Part shown: one piece after another, positions 15,494 through 23,863 of the stretch | How the letters are laid out: each line of letters begins with the position of its first letter | Position numbering within the stretch: position 1 is the stretch's first letter | Notes under the pieces: generated by a model | The model's input: the letters and a program-made list of their open reading frames with translations, nothing else | Database searches by the model: none | Told to the model about the DNA's origin: nothing | Position numbers and translations under genes: made by a program | From: Sulfitobacter geojensis | Lineage (GTDB): Bacteria; Pseudomonadota; Alphaproteobacteria; Rhodobacterales; Rhodobacteraceae | Length of the DNA: 64,000 bases | Direction: 5' to 3' | Assembly: GCF_000622325.1 (NCBI RefSeq) | Contig: NZ_JASE01000002.1 | Location: 124,001-188,000 of the forward strand

Positions 15494-16045
15494 ATGGCAC
15501 ATAAGGATAACACTACAATGGATTCTCACGGCGCGCACCACGATAGCCATACCGGCAAAGGTGGCGGATATGTCCGGTTCTTCGCCATGATCGGCACTTC
15601 GACAGTCGTGATGTATGGGCTGATGTATCTCAATACTTACGCGCTAGACCACGTCTTCTTCTCGCAAACGCGAATGTGGATGGCGCTCTACATGGGCGGG
15701 ATGATGGCGATCATCATGCTCGCCTTCATGCTGGGCATGTATTCCAACGGGAAAACCAACATCGCGATCTTCGTCGGTGCAGCCCTTGCTTTTGCCGCCG
15801 GAGTTTACCTTGTCCGGTCCCAAGACACAGTAGGCGATATCACTTGGATGAAAGCGATGATCCCGCACCATTCCATTGCGATTCTGACCAGTGAACGGGC
15901 GAATATTTCCGATCCGCGCGTACGTGAACTGGCTGATGCGATCATCGAAGCGCAGCGCGGCGAAATCGCGGAAATGCAGCGATACATCGCGGACATCGAA
16001 GCCAACGGGGATGCGGCCCCCGGCACACCCCGAAACAAACCCTGA
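15494..16045 (+). CDS. DUF305-domain membrane protein of the copper operon
   Basis: The 183-residue protein has a His-rich N-terminus (SHGAHHDSHTGKG), three predicted membrane helices (about 28-48, 58-80, 88-105) and a periplasmic DUF305 part with the signature WMKAMIPHHSIAI and the downstream RVRELADAIIEAQRGEIAEM helix. DUF305 proteins share a ferritin-like helical fold and are common in copper-responsive operons. The HH pair and the Met-rich helices suggest metal binding. It is the first gene after the csoR operator, and the next gene follows after 16 bp. Confidence 0.88.
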   Translation: MAHKDNTTMDSHGAHHDSHTGKGGGYVRFFAMIGTSTVVMYGLMYLNTYALDHVFFSQTRMWMALYMGGMMAIIMLAFMLGMYSNGKTNIAIFVGAALAFAAGVYLVRSQDTVGDITWMKAMIPHHSIAILTSERANISDPRVRELADAIIEAQRGEIAEMQRYIADIEANGDAAPGTPRNKP

Positions 16046-16061
16046 TACAAAGGAGCGCATC

Positions 16062-16850
16062 ATGCCCAAAGACACTCGCGACGTAGCCGATGTGACGACC
16101 GATCCCGCCACCGCCGCCATCGGAAAAACCGCCGTTCTCTACCGCATGGCCCTACCGAACCATCTTTGTCCGGCAGGACAGAAGGCGCGTTGGCTTCTGG
16201 ATAGCAAGGGATTCAAGGTCGATGACCGGCTGTTCCGCGAGCGGCCCGAAGTTGATGCGTTCAAAGAAGAATATGACGTTCCCACTACGCCACAGGTGTG
16301 GATCGAAGGCGCCCGCGTCGGTGGCTATGATGCCTTGCGCCAAAAGCTCACCGACTACGATCCGGATGCGACGACCTACAAACCTGTGATATATCTCTTC
16401 GCCGTTGCCGCCGCGACGGCGCTTGCACTCTCCATCGGGTTCCTGGGCGCGATTACATGGCAGACGCTCGGGTGGTTTATTTCCGTCTCGATGATCCTGT
16501 TGGGGATGCAAAAGCTCCGCGATATTGAGAGCTTCACGACGATGTTCCTCAACTACGACCTGCTGGCACGCAAATGGGTGCCATATGCATATGTCTACCC
16601 TTGGGTAGAGACGGGCGCAGGCATTCTGATGACAGGCATGTTGCTGACCCCACTTGCTGCTCCTGCAGCGCTCTTTATCGCCACGGTGGGCGCGATCAGC
16701 GTGTTCAAGGCCGTATATATCGACAAACGGGAGCTTAAGTGCGCCTGCGTCGGCGGCAACTCAAATGTCCCCCTTGGTTTCGTAAGCCTGACCGAAAACC
16801 TGATGATGATGGGCATGGCCATTGTCATGCTGATCCAGATCGCAGGTTGA
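16062..16850 (+). CDS. glutaredoxin-MauE/DoxX fusion membrane protein
   Basis: ATG 16062 follows AAGGAG, giving 262 residues. Residues about 20-105 form a glutaredoxin-like domain with a single-Cys active site (NHLCPAGQKARW), a TTPQVWI cis-Pro motif and GGYDAL. Residues 110-262 contain four to five membrane helices of the MauE/DoxX type, ending with a CACVGG pair of cysteines facing the redox domain. The fold suggests membrane-linked thiol exchange. In a copper island it may deliver reductant to copper-site cysteines or to cytochrome maturation; this role is inferred. It follows the DUF305 gene closely, and a long non-coding gap follows it. Confidence 0.85.
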   Translation: MPKDTRDVADVTTDPATAAIGKTAVLYRMALPNHLCPAGQKARWLLDSKGFKVDDRLFRERPEVDAFKEEYDVPTTPQVWIEGARVGGYDALRQKLTDYDPDATTYKPVIYLFAVAAATALALSIGFLGAITWQTLGWFISVSMILLGMQKLRDIESFTTMFLNYDLLARKWVPYAYVYPWVETGAGILMTGMLLTPLAAPAALFIATVGAISVFKAVYIDKRELKCACVGGNSNVPLGFVSLTENLMMMGMAIVMLIQIAG

Positions 16851-17058
16851 TGGGAGCGGAGACAAACTAGAAGTGAAGGTCACAGCTGGCTGGCGATGGT
16901 TTCGCAATGACCGGATGAAGGTTAGAGTTCGTAGTGCACGATGGGAGAGGATGCGTTTCAAGCACACGTTTCTAAAATCCCTATCTATGGACAGCAAACC
17001 ACTGACACATAGTGGCAACCGAATTTCTGGCTGTATTGACAAACGGTTCCCTATGTTG

Positions 17059-17077
17059 GATACCCCCCCTATGTATC
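17059..17077. promoter_or_regulatory. weak CsoR-like palindrome
   Basis: GATACCCCCCCTATGTATC keeps the ATACCCC left arm and a GTATC right arm, and lies at the 5-prime end of the Cys/His-rich secreted protein gene. It is a poorer match than the other two sites and overlaps one possible start codon (ATG 17071). If it is a real operator, translation must start later, for example at TTG 17098. Confidence 0.35.
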
Positions 17078-17475
17078 GAGGCCTCCCCATTTCTACATTG
17101 TACAAGGCACTCACGTGCCTCGTACTTGTGTTGACTCTGGTGTTTGCGCCTCCTTCGGCGTCACATGCGGGTGCCGGTATGCACGGTGACCAACACGCTT
17201 CGACCTCTCACCATGACCATGATGCAAGCGGCGGGTCAATCAACGATGCTTCCTCACATGCAAAGCACGCCAGTTGCGGCTCAACTTCAGCGTCAACCAG
17301 TGACGATGAATCGACTGGTCAATGTTGCAGCGGCATTTGCTTTTCGGTCGTGCTGGACGAAACCACTGGTGATGCGGCAATCCAACCGACTGGTGAAAAA
17401 TATCTGACGCTGTATGCGCAGAGCGACTCGATTAAGCCCTCCGGCTTTCTGCGCCCTCCCCAATTCCTGATCTGA
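17071..17475 (+). CDS. secreted His- and Cys-rich protein
   Basis: The start is uncertain (ATG 17053, ATG 17071 or TTG 17098); each leaves a signal peptide ending near ASHAGA. The mature protein has a dense His segment (HGDQHASTSHHDHD), more His and Cys (SSHAKHASCGS) and a GQCCSGICFSVVLDE motif. Such a pattern is consistent with binding soft metals in the periplasm. It resembles the small cysteine-rich proteins seen at the head of copper-resistance operons, but I cannot name the family. The region 16851-17050 upstream has no supported gene and probably holds the promoter. Confidence 0.65.
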   Translation: MYRGLPISTLYKALTCLVLVLTLVFAPPSASHAGAGMHGDQHASTSHHDHDASGGSINDASSHAKHASCGSTSASTSDDESTGQCCSGICFSVVLDETTGDAAIQPTGEKYLTLYAQSDSIKPSGFLRPPQFLI

Positions 17476-17550
17476 TTTAAGGCCCCTTGAGGGTCTTCGT
17501 TTCGCGCCTAAGCATGCGCGAGCCCGAAGTTCATCAGTCAGGTAAAATTC

Positions 17551-17772
17551 ATGAAAATCCAACTTTTGCTAGGGGCTTCGGCCCTCGGATTGGGCGCGTG
17601 CGCGTCCGAACCTACGCCTCTCCCCGATATCACCGCTCAGCAAGCCGTTACGAACACGGCGATTGCATCCCCCGTCAGCTATCAGAACCCCTTCGCTGGC
17701 TATACATACCGCGGCCCTACCGGCCCGCGCGATTGGCGGTCTGTCAATCAAGAGCAATCGGAGGGCAACTGA
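17551..17772 (+). CDS. small lipoprotein upstream of tolC-like gene
   Basis: The 73-residue protein has a lipoprotein signal with lipobox LGAC (Cys near residue 17). The mature part is short and polar with a C-terminal YRGPTGPRDWRSVNQEQ. A GPxDWRxVN tail of this type occurs in small lipoproteins next to CusC/TolC genes. The stop overlaps the next ATG (TGATG), so it is coupled to the outer-membrane factor and probably acts with it at the outer membrane; this is inference. Confidence 0.75.
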   Translation: MKIQLLLGASALGLGACASEPTPLPDITAQQAVTNTAIASPVSYQNPFAGYTYRGPTGPRDWRSVNQEQSEGN

Positions 17773-19235
17773 TGCGCGTATTGAAGATTCCAATGGCCGT
17801 TGGCTTTCCCCTTCTATTGGGAGCCTGTGCGACTGCGATTCCAGGTATTTACACTGAACCGAAAGCTGGCTTTGCCAATGTGGCGGGTCAGACGTCAGCC
17901 GCGATCGGAAAACGCACTGCATTCGCTCAGACCCAAGCAGAGAACGTTGCTTTGAAAAAGCAAGTTCACGGCATGGTTCATCGAAAAACCATTTCGGCCG
18001 ATACGGCGGTTCAGGTCGCGTTGCTCAACAATAAGGGGCTACAAGCCTCCTACGCAAATGTTGGGCTTTCTGCCGCTGAAGCATGGCAGCAATCAACGCC
18101 GGAAAACCCGGTAGTTTCGATTGGTGTACTAGGCATCGGAGCCGCAGAACTTGGTGTCTACCGGGCAATCGAAGGCATGATTGCAACGAATATTTTGGAT
18201 GCCAAGACGCGCAGACAACGGGTTGCCTTGGCGGATGTCAATTTCCGTGCAGCACAGCTGACAGCCGTAAATGATACTTTGACGTTGGCAAATGAAACGC
18301 GACAAGCATGGATCAATGCTGTCGCCGCTTTCGAAGCTGTCAGCTATCTCAAGAGGGCAAAAGCCACATCTGACGCAGGTTCGGAACTCGCTCGAAAGTT
18401 GGGAGAAACAGGAGCGCTCAACAAAGCGGGGCAAGCTCGTGAGCATGCGTTCAATGCTGAGCTGGCCGGGCAGCTTGCACAGGCCCGTCTCAACGCCATC
18501 AGGGCGAAAGAAGACCTTACAAAACTCATGGGTCTATGGGGGACTGAGGTTAACTATTTCGTACCCGATGCGCTTCCAGCATTGCCGCGCTCTGTAGGTC
18601 GCGTGACCAATATTGAAGGACGAGCGCTTCGAAATCGTCTGGACTTGAGGGTCGCAAAGCTGGGGCTTGAGGCGCAAGCAGCAGCTTTCGGTCTGACAGA
18701 CCAAACGCGCTTGGTCACTGATCTTGAAATCATCGCGGGGTTCGAGACCGAACGTGAAGCAGAGGACGGTGAAACGGAAACTGAGACCACCCCGCAGGTC
18801 GAACTCGAATTTGCGATCCCGATTTACGACACGGGTAAGGCCCGGATGCGCAAGGCCGAACTCGCTTATTTGCAAGCTGCAAACGTCCTTGCCGAAAAGG
18901 CGGTCAACGTTCGGTCAGAAGCGAGGGGCGCTGAAACCGCCTATCACGCTTCATACAAGATCGCGCGACACTACCGAGACGTTCTGGTTCCATTGCGCCA
19001 GACCGTCGAGGAGGAAGGGTTGCTGTCCTACAACGGCATGATCACCAACACCTTCGAACTGCTGACGGACGTGCGCGAAAAACTTGGCGCATCGCTGGAA
19101 GCAGCCAATGCAAAGCGCGAATTTTACATGGCTCAAGCCGATCTGACCGCAGCCATTTACGGCGGCGGTGCAGGCAGCGGTGGTGCTGGTGGTGAAGGCG
19201 CAACACTTGCCGCTGGTGGCGGCGCAGGACACTGA
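17772..19235 (+). CDS. TolC-family outer-membrane efflux protein
   Basis: The 487-residue product carries a lipobox (LLGAC near residue 19) like CusC/OprM lipoproteins. It has two repeats of long amphipathic helices (about residues 140-260 and 340-455), and the motifs RNRLDLRVAKLGLEAQ and VELEFAIPIYDTGKAR mark an OEP repeat. The C-terminus is a low-complexity Gly/Ala tail (GGGAGSGGAGGEGATLAAGG). TolC proteins normally work with a periplasmic adaptor and an RND or other pump. Neither is present in the window, so this is an orphan outer-membrane component of the copper island. Confidence 0.9.
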   Translation: MRVLKIPMAVGFPLLLGACATAIPGIYTEPKAGFANVAGQTSAAIGKRTAFAQTQAENVALKKQVHGMVHRKTISADTAVQVALLNNKGLQASYANVGLSAAEAWQQSTPENPVVSIGVLGIGAAELGVYRAIEGMIATNILDAKTRRQRVALADVNFRAAQLTAVNDTLTLANETRQAWINAVAAFEAVSYLKRAKATSDAGSELARKLGETGALNKAGQAREHAFNAELAGQLAQARLNAIRAKEDLTKLMGLWGTEVNYFVPDALPALPRSVGRVTNIEGRALRNRLDLRVAKLGLEAQAAAFGLTDQTRLVTDLEIIAGFETEREAEDGETETETTPQVELEFAIPIYDTGKARMRKAELAYLQAANVLAEKAVNVRSEARGAETAYHASYKIARHYRDVLVPLRQTVEEEGLLSYNGMITNTFELLTDVREKLGASLEAANAKREFYMAQADLTAAIYGGGAGSGGAGGEGATLAAGGGAGH

Positions 19236-19246
19236 AAGGAACTGAT

Positions 19247-20605
19247 ATGTTGAATAGACGTCAATTACTTGGAGCCGGTGCCGCGGGTGCGGCCATGGTT
19301 TCTTCGCAAGCCTGGGGTAAGACCACGAACATGGGTTTGCCCGAGGCGACCCAGATGGAGAGCGCGCAAACGGCCTATACAGCGCGACCCAATTCAGGGC
19401 CGGACTACAACCCAGTCGTCACGCTCAATGGGTGGACGCTGCCACACCGGATGAACAACGGGGTCAAGGAATTCCACCTTGTCGCCGAACCGGTGGAGCG
19501 TGAACTGGCTGATGGCATGATCGCGCATTTGTGGGGCTACAACGGCCAGTCCACAGGTCCGACCATCGAAGCCGTCGAAGGCGATCGGGTTCGCATCTAT
19601 GTCACCAACAAGCTGCCGGAGCATACTTCGGTGCATTGGCACGGCCTGATCCTTCCTTCCGGCATGGATGGTGTCGGCGGCCTGTCGCACCCCGGTATCC
19701 CGCCTGGCAAGACCTTCGTCTACGAATTCGACCTGATCAAGTCCGGCACGTTCATGTACCACCCCCACGCGGATGAGATGGTGCAGATGGCGATGGGGAT
19801 GATGGGGATGTTCGTCATCCATCCCAAGGATCCGACTTTCATGCCGGTTGATCGCGACTTTCTGATTATGTTGAACGCCTTCGACATCGATCCCGGGACA
19901 TACGTGCCGCGCATCATGACGATGACGGACTTCAATCTGTGGACCTGGAACAGCCGGATCTTCCCCGACATCGACCCTTTGGTCGTGAACAAGGGTGACA
20001 AAGTGCGCGTGCGGGTCGGCAATCTGACGATGACAAACCACCCGATCCACATGCACGGCTATGACTTCAAGGTGACTTGTACTGACGGCGGTTGGGTGCC
20101 GCCCGAAGCGCAATGGCCCGAGGTCAGCATCGACATTCCTGTCGGCGCCATGCGCGCCTACGAGTTCGTTGCCGACCATCTGGGTGACTGGGCGATCCAT
20201 TGCCACAAATCACACCATACCATGAACGCGATGGGGCATGACGTGCCCACATTCATCGGTGTGAACAAGAAACCTCTCACCCGGACAATCCGCCAGTTCC
20301 AGCCGGAATACATGCCTATGGGCACGGCAGGCATGGCGGATATGGGTGTGATGGAAATGCCGTTGCCCGACAACACCATCCCGATGATGACAGGGTGGGG
20401 TCCACATGGACCGATTGAAATGGGCGGCATGTTTTCGGTCGTGAAGGTGCGGGACGGCATCGATGCGGACGATTACTCCGATCCCGGCTGGTACGAGAAC
20501 CCTCCGGGCGAGCAGGCTTACGAGTGGACCGGTGAATTGCCCGAGTTTGCCTCAAACCACAGTCCCAAGACACTGCTGACACCAAAACCAACGTCGAAGG
20601 GCTGA
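19247..20605 (+). CDS. multicopper oxidase with Tat signal
   Basis: The 452-residue protein starts with a twin-arginine signal (MLNRRQLLGAGAAGAA). All four copper-binding segments are present: HWHG at 130-133, YHPHAD at 171-176, NHPIHMHG around 264-271 and HCHKSHHTMNAMGH around 318-331. Together they supply the trinuclear and type 1 sites, with a Met candidate as axial ligand. It probably oxidises Cu(I) in the periplasm, as CueO/CopA-type oxidases do. Met-rich stretches (QMAMGMMGM, MPMGTAGMADMGVMEM) may be copper-entry sites. It lies 11 bp after the TolC gene and 44 bp before the cupredoxin fusion. Confidence 0.93.
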   Translation: MLNRRQLLGAGAAGAAMVSSQAWGKTTNMGLPEATQMESAQTAYTARPNSGPDYNPVVTLNGWTLPHRMNNGVKEFHLVAEPVERELADGMIAHLWGYNGQSTGPTIEAVEGDRVRIYVTNKLPEHTSVHWHGLILPSGMDGVGGLSHPGIPPGKTFVYEFDLIKSGTFMYHPHADEMVQMAMGMMGMFVIHPKDPTFMPVDRDFLIMLNAFDIDPGTYVPRIMTMTDFNLWTWNSRIFPDIDPLVVNKGDKVRVRVGNLTMTNHPIHMHGYDFKVTCTDGGWVPPEAQWPEVSIDIPVGAMRAYEFVADHLGDWAIHCHKSHHTMNAMGHDVPTFIGVNKKPLTRTIRQFQPEYMPMGTAGMADMGVMEMPLPDNTIPMMTGWGPHGPIEMGGMFSVVKVRDGIDADDYSDPGWYENPPGEQAYEWTGELPEFASNHSPKTLLTPKPTSKG

Positions 20606-20649
20606 TCGGCCCTGCGAGACTGAAATCAACTCCAACTACAGGAAAAACA

Positions 20650-21375
20650 ATGAAAAACCTACTTTTGACATCCGCACTGGCAGTCACTCTTTCCGCCCCG
20701 GCATTCGCCGCAGGCACACATGACGGTGGACATGACGACGATCATGCAGACAAACACGCGGAAATGATGATCGGCATGCCGGGTGATCCTGCCAAGGTGG
20801 ACCGCACAATTGATGTCACCATGCGAGAAACCGACGATGGTGACATGATTTTCGAACCCGCGTCACTTGAGATCGCGAAGGGCGAAACCATCCGCTTTAA
20901 CGTTATGAACAAGGGGGAGTTGGAGCACGAATTCGTCATCGACACCATCGAAGGCAATGCCGAACACAAGGAAGCCATGGCCAAGATGGACATGGAACAC
21001 GACGACCCAAACTCAGTGCGCCTTGATGAGGGTGGCACAGGTGAGGTCATTTGGAAGTTTGCAAATGAAGGCACGTTCGAGTTTGCCTGCCTGATCCCCG
21101 GCCACTACGAATCTGGCATGCACGGCCCGATCACAGTCGGTGAACAGATGGCACAAGCAGATGTCGAGTTCACGACGGGTAAGATCAAGAAAATCGACGC
21201 AAAGGCCGGCAAGGTCACGATCATCCACGGCCCTCTCGTTAACCTCGACATGCCAGCCATGACCATGGTCTTCCGCGCGGACGAGGCGACAATCGCCAAT
21301 ATGTCCGAAGGCCAGGACATCGAGTTCGTCGCTGAACGGCTCAAAGGCAAGCTGACCGTCACACAGATGAAGTGA
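20650..21375 (+). CDS. cupredoxin-CusF fusion copper carrier
   Basis: The 241-residue protein has a signal peptide (to about residue 20) and a His/Asp-rich segment (HDGGHDDDHADKH). A cupredoxin domain (about 50-160) follows, with type 1 ligands His in ELEHEF, Cys in FACLIPGH, the His of that motif, and Met in SGMHG. The C-terminal domain (about 170-241) looks like CusF: GKVTIIHGPLVNLDMPAMTM supplies the Met/Trp-like Cu(I) site and the fold ends KGKLTVTQMK. One protein thus has an electron-transfer copper site and a Cu(I) chaperone site. It is the likely partner of the multicopper oxidase upstream. Confidence 0.9.
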   Translation: MKNLLLTSALAVTLSAPAFAAGTHDGGHDDDHADKHAEMMIGMPGDPAKVDRTIDVTMRETDDGDMIFEPASLEIAKGETIRFNVMNKGELEHEFVIDTIEGNAEHKEAMAKMDMEHDDPNSVRLDEGGTGEVIWKFANEGTFEFACLIPGHYESGMHGPITVGEQMAQADVEFTTGKIKKIDAKAGKVTIIHGPLVNLDMPAMTMVFRADEATIANMSEGQDIEFVAERLKGKLTVTQMK

Positions 21376-21388
21376 GTACAGAGCACAT

Positions 21389-21417
21389 GGGGCCGGGGCA
21401 TACGCCCTGGCCCCTTT
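21389..21417 (+). terminator. hairpin terminator after the cupredoxin-CusF gene
   Basis: An 11-bp stem (21389-21399 with 21404-21414, one G-T pair) with a four-base ATAC loop is followed by TTTC. It lies 13 bp after the fusion gene stop, so it probably ends the operon, or at least attenuates transcription before the second cupredoxin gene. Confidence 0.7.
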
Positions 21418-21484
21418 CGCTTCGACGCTTGGTCTGAGCAAGCAAACCAATTCCAGAAAACCAAGAAATGCGGAGGAATTGATC

Positions 21485-22018
21485 ATGAAGACGTTCATCA
21501 GAACCTGTGCTTTTGTCGTGTCGCTGACGTTCCCAGTGACTTCGGTGGACGCCGCCAATGGCAAAGGCCGAGAGCCTCATGCGCGAGCATTCGAACTGCC
21601 GGGCCATGAACCAATTGGGAAACCCAGTGATGGCTCCTTGTTCGACAGAACGGTTGAGATAACCATAAAGGAAACTACTAGCGGCTACATGCTCTTTGAG
21701 CCGGACGCCATACACATTGAAAGCGGATCAATTGTCCGGTTTGTGATCAGCAATTTGGGTGCCTTGGATCACGAGTTTTTCCTAGGCTCGTTCAGCGAAG
21801 TTGCAGAGCATAAGCAATGGATGCGTGACCATCCTGACATGCGCCATGACGATCCAAACGCGGTAACGGTACAAAGCGGACAAAGCGCCGAACTAATATG
21901 GGAATTCACAGACATTTTGAATCTGGAATTTGTCTGCCTTCTCCCCGGACATCGCGAAGCGGGCATGTGGGGTGTGATCATGGTGCACGATCACCTTGCT
22001 CCCAAGTCAGAAGGCTGA
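21485..22018 (+). CDS. second cupredoxin-like periplasmic protein
   Basis: ATG 21485 follows GGAGGAATTGATC. The 177-residue protein has a signal peptide (to about residue 24) and a single cupredoxin domain with type 1 ligands in LDHEF (His), FVCLLPGH (Cys, His) and AGMWG (Met). It shares with the upstream fusion the unusual insertion AEHK..M...HDDPNAV, so the two are paralogues. It lacks the CusF domain. It lies 9 bp before the ABC membrane-domain gene and probably belongs to that operon. Confidence 0.88.
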   Translation: MKTFIRTCAFVVSLTFPVTSVDAANGKGREPHARAFELPGHEPIGKPSDGSLFDRTVEITIKETTSGYMLFEPDAIHIESGSIVRFVISNLGALDHEFFLGSFSEVAEHKQWMRDHPDMRHDDPNAVTVQSGQSAELIWEFTDILNLEFVCLLPGHREAGMWGVIMVHDHLAPKSEG

Positions 22019-22027
22019 AGAATTCCG

Positions 22028-23332
22028 GTGTCGTTCAAGGATAGATATCATGTGCTGGTCCACGAGGTGGCTGCTGGTTTTGGCTACGATTACAACGATG
22101 CCACTCCAGACTGGGTTCATCCGTTTATCCATCTCATCCTTGTCTTGGCTCCGGCGCTTCTGATCGCCGTTGGCACCTACTTTGCACTACGCGGTATTCC
22201 GAAGCTCTGGAGACGCCGACGCCCGACCAAGGTTCATCCTGAGCCCATACGGGGGCTCGATAGTAGCCTCTTCAGCTCCGTCCTGCGTTACTCCAAAAAG
22301 CAGCAGGCACTTATGATCATGCTTAGCCTCATTGCAATGCCAATTCTCTATCTGACTCTAGAATTGCCAAAACAGATTGTGAACAACGCACTGGATTCTG
22401 ATCGTTTCCCCGTTGTCGTTCTGGGACAGAACGTTGATCAGCTCGTTTTCTTAATGCTTCTTTGCGGCCTTTATCTGCTGGCTATTCTTTTGAATGGGCT
22501 CAACAAATATGGTCTCAACGTCTTTAAAGGGTATGTGGCAGAGCGTTTTCTAAGGCGTTTCCGGTTACTGGTGTATCGGCAATGGCGCAGCGACCCGCAT
22601 TCATCCGACAAAAGTGAAATCGTCCCGATCCTCGCACAAGAGGTCGAACCCGTGGGCGGCTTCGCGGCCGATGTGCTGACTCTGCCTATACTCCAAGGCG
22701 GTACACTTCTGACGATCCTGTTGTTCATGTTCGTTCAAGACCCTGTATTGGGTGCGGCTGCACTGACTGTGCTGCCAATTCAACTCGTGCTGCTTCCCAA
22801 GCTGCAGCGGAAGGTCAACGCCCTCTCTCGCACAAGGATCAAGGAGGTCCGGCTGCTCGGCAGACAGCTAAGCAATCAATTGCATGAACGGCAAGAAAGC
22901 CCAACGGGGCTGTTGCCTGCGGGCGCAAGATTTAGAGAGCTTGAGCACGTGCGCAGAAAAATCTTCCGCCTGAAATTCTTCATCAAGGCGCTCAACAATT
23001 TTCTGACCGCACTGACGCCGTTCCTGTTCTACTCTCTGGGTGGATATTTCGTCATTGAGGGTCGGATCACACTTGGCGCGCTGGTGGCTGTACTTGCGGC
23101 GCACAAGGACTTCTCTGCGCCGTTGAAGGAGCTTTTCCGCTACTACCAGACTTTGGAAGATACACGGATCCGGTATCAGGAGATCACTGGCTTTTTTTCC
23201 AAACCGAACCAGCAGTCAGAAAAAGGCCGATTAGTTGACAGCGTACTGGAAGACGTCAGTCAATTCGAGCGAGCCACGCTAGGGAAACCAGGTTTGCCCT
23301 TCCAGGGACATGGGGCCATCGCAACATCATGA
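22028..23332 (+). CDS. ABC exporter-type membrane domain lacking an ATPase domain
   Basis: The 434-residue product starts at GTG 22028. An extra N-terminal span (VHPFIHLILVLAPALLIAVG) precedes a six-helix ABC exporter membrane domain (about 85-390), including the coupling-helix-like segments VAERFLRRFRLLVYRQW and LSRTRIKEVRLLGRQLS. The reading frame ends about 40 residues after the last helix, with no Walker A, signature or Walker B motif, so the nucleotide-binding domain is missing. The stop overlaps the next gene (ATGA), arguing against a recent random truncation. It may work with an unlinked ATPase or have a non-transport role; its link to copper is positional. Confidence 0.82.
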   Translation: MSFKDRYHVLVHEVAAGFGYDYNDATPDWVHPFIHLILVLAPALLIAVGTYFALRGIPKLWRRRRPTKVHPEPIRGLDSSLFSSVLRYSKKQQALMIMLSLIAMPILYLTLELPKQIVNNALDSDRFPVVVLGQNVDQLVFLMLLCGLYLLAILLNGLNKYGLNVFKGYVAERFLRRFRLLVYRQWRSDPHSSDKSEIVPILAQEVEPVGGFAADVLTLPILQGGTLLTILLFMFVQDPVLGAAALTVLPIQLVLLPKLQRKVNALSRTRIKEVRLLGRQLSNQLHERQESPTGLLPAGARFRELEHVRRKIFRLKFFIKALNNFLTALTPFLFYSLGGYFVIEGRITLGALVAVLAAHKDFSAPLKELFRYYQTLEDTRIRYQEITGFFSKPNQQSEKGRLVDSVLEDVSQFERATLGKPGLPFQGHGAIATS

Positions 23333-23787
23333 GGGAGTTTGTTAGAATGAAATGGGCAGCAATATTTTTTGCTCTGATCGCCGTTGCTGCGGCGGTATGG
23401 TACGTCATGCAACCGACCCGGTCGCATACAGGCACCCGAACGGATGAAAGCATGGCACTTCCCGCAGGTGCGCTTGCAACTGTCAGGCTGCCCCCAAGTT
23501 TCACCGAGCAAGAGCAAATCGGCAAGCGTGCCTATGATGCGGCCTGCGCGGCCTGCCACGGCGTAAATGGACAGGGTCAGGACGGCGTTGCTCCACCGCT
23601 CGTGCACAAGATTTATGAGCCGGGCCACCATGGTGATATGGCGTTTGTCCTTGCAGCGCAGAATGGCGTTCGGGCGCATCATTGGAAGTTCGGCAATATG
23701 CCACCCGTCGAGGGCGTAACACGCGCAGAAGTATTGCATATCGCGGCATATATACGGGCTCTTCAAAGGGAAAACGGAATTAACTGA
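23329..23787 (+). CDS. membrane-anchored c-type cytochrome
   Basis: Two starts are possible: ATG 23329, which overlaps the upstream stop, and ATG 23347, which has GGGAG before it. The product is about 150 residues with an N-terminal hydrophobic anchor and one haem motif CAACH (residues 73-77 from the first start). The axial Met candidate is in FGNMPPVEGV, and the C-terminal helix VLHIAAYIRALQ is typical of class I cytochromes c. It probably passes electrons at the periplasmic face. Confidence 0.87.
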   Translation: MREFVRMKWAAIFFALIAVAAAVWYVMQPTRSHTGTRTDESMALPAGALATVRLPPSFTEQEQIGKRAYDAACAACHGVNGQGQDGVAPPLVHKIYEPGHHGDMAFVLAAQNGVRAHHWKFGNMPPVEGVTRAEVLHIAAYIRALQRENGIN

Positions 23788-23863
23788 GTGACCTGTCGAC
23801 CTGAGGCAAAAGCAAAACAGCCATTCAGTAGATAGTAACTGTCATCAACGGAGAGAGAAACGA

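Noticed and set aside
17487..17771. Upstream extension of the TolC frame
   Set aside because: The frame is open, but it overlaps the lipoprotein gene, and the true start at 17772 has a lipoprotein signal directly after it.
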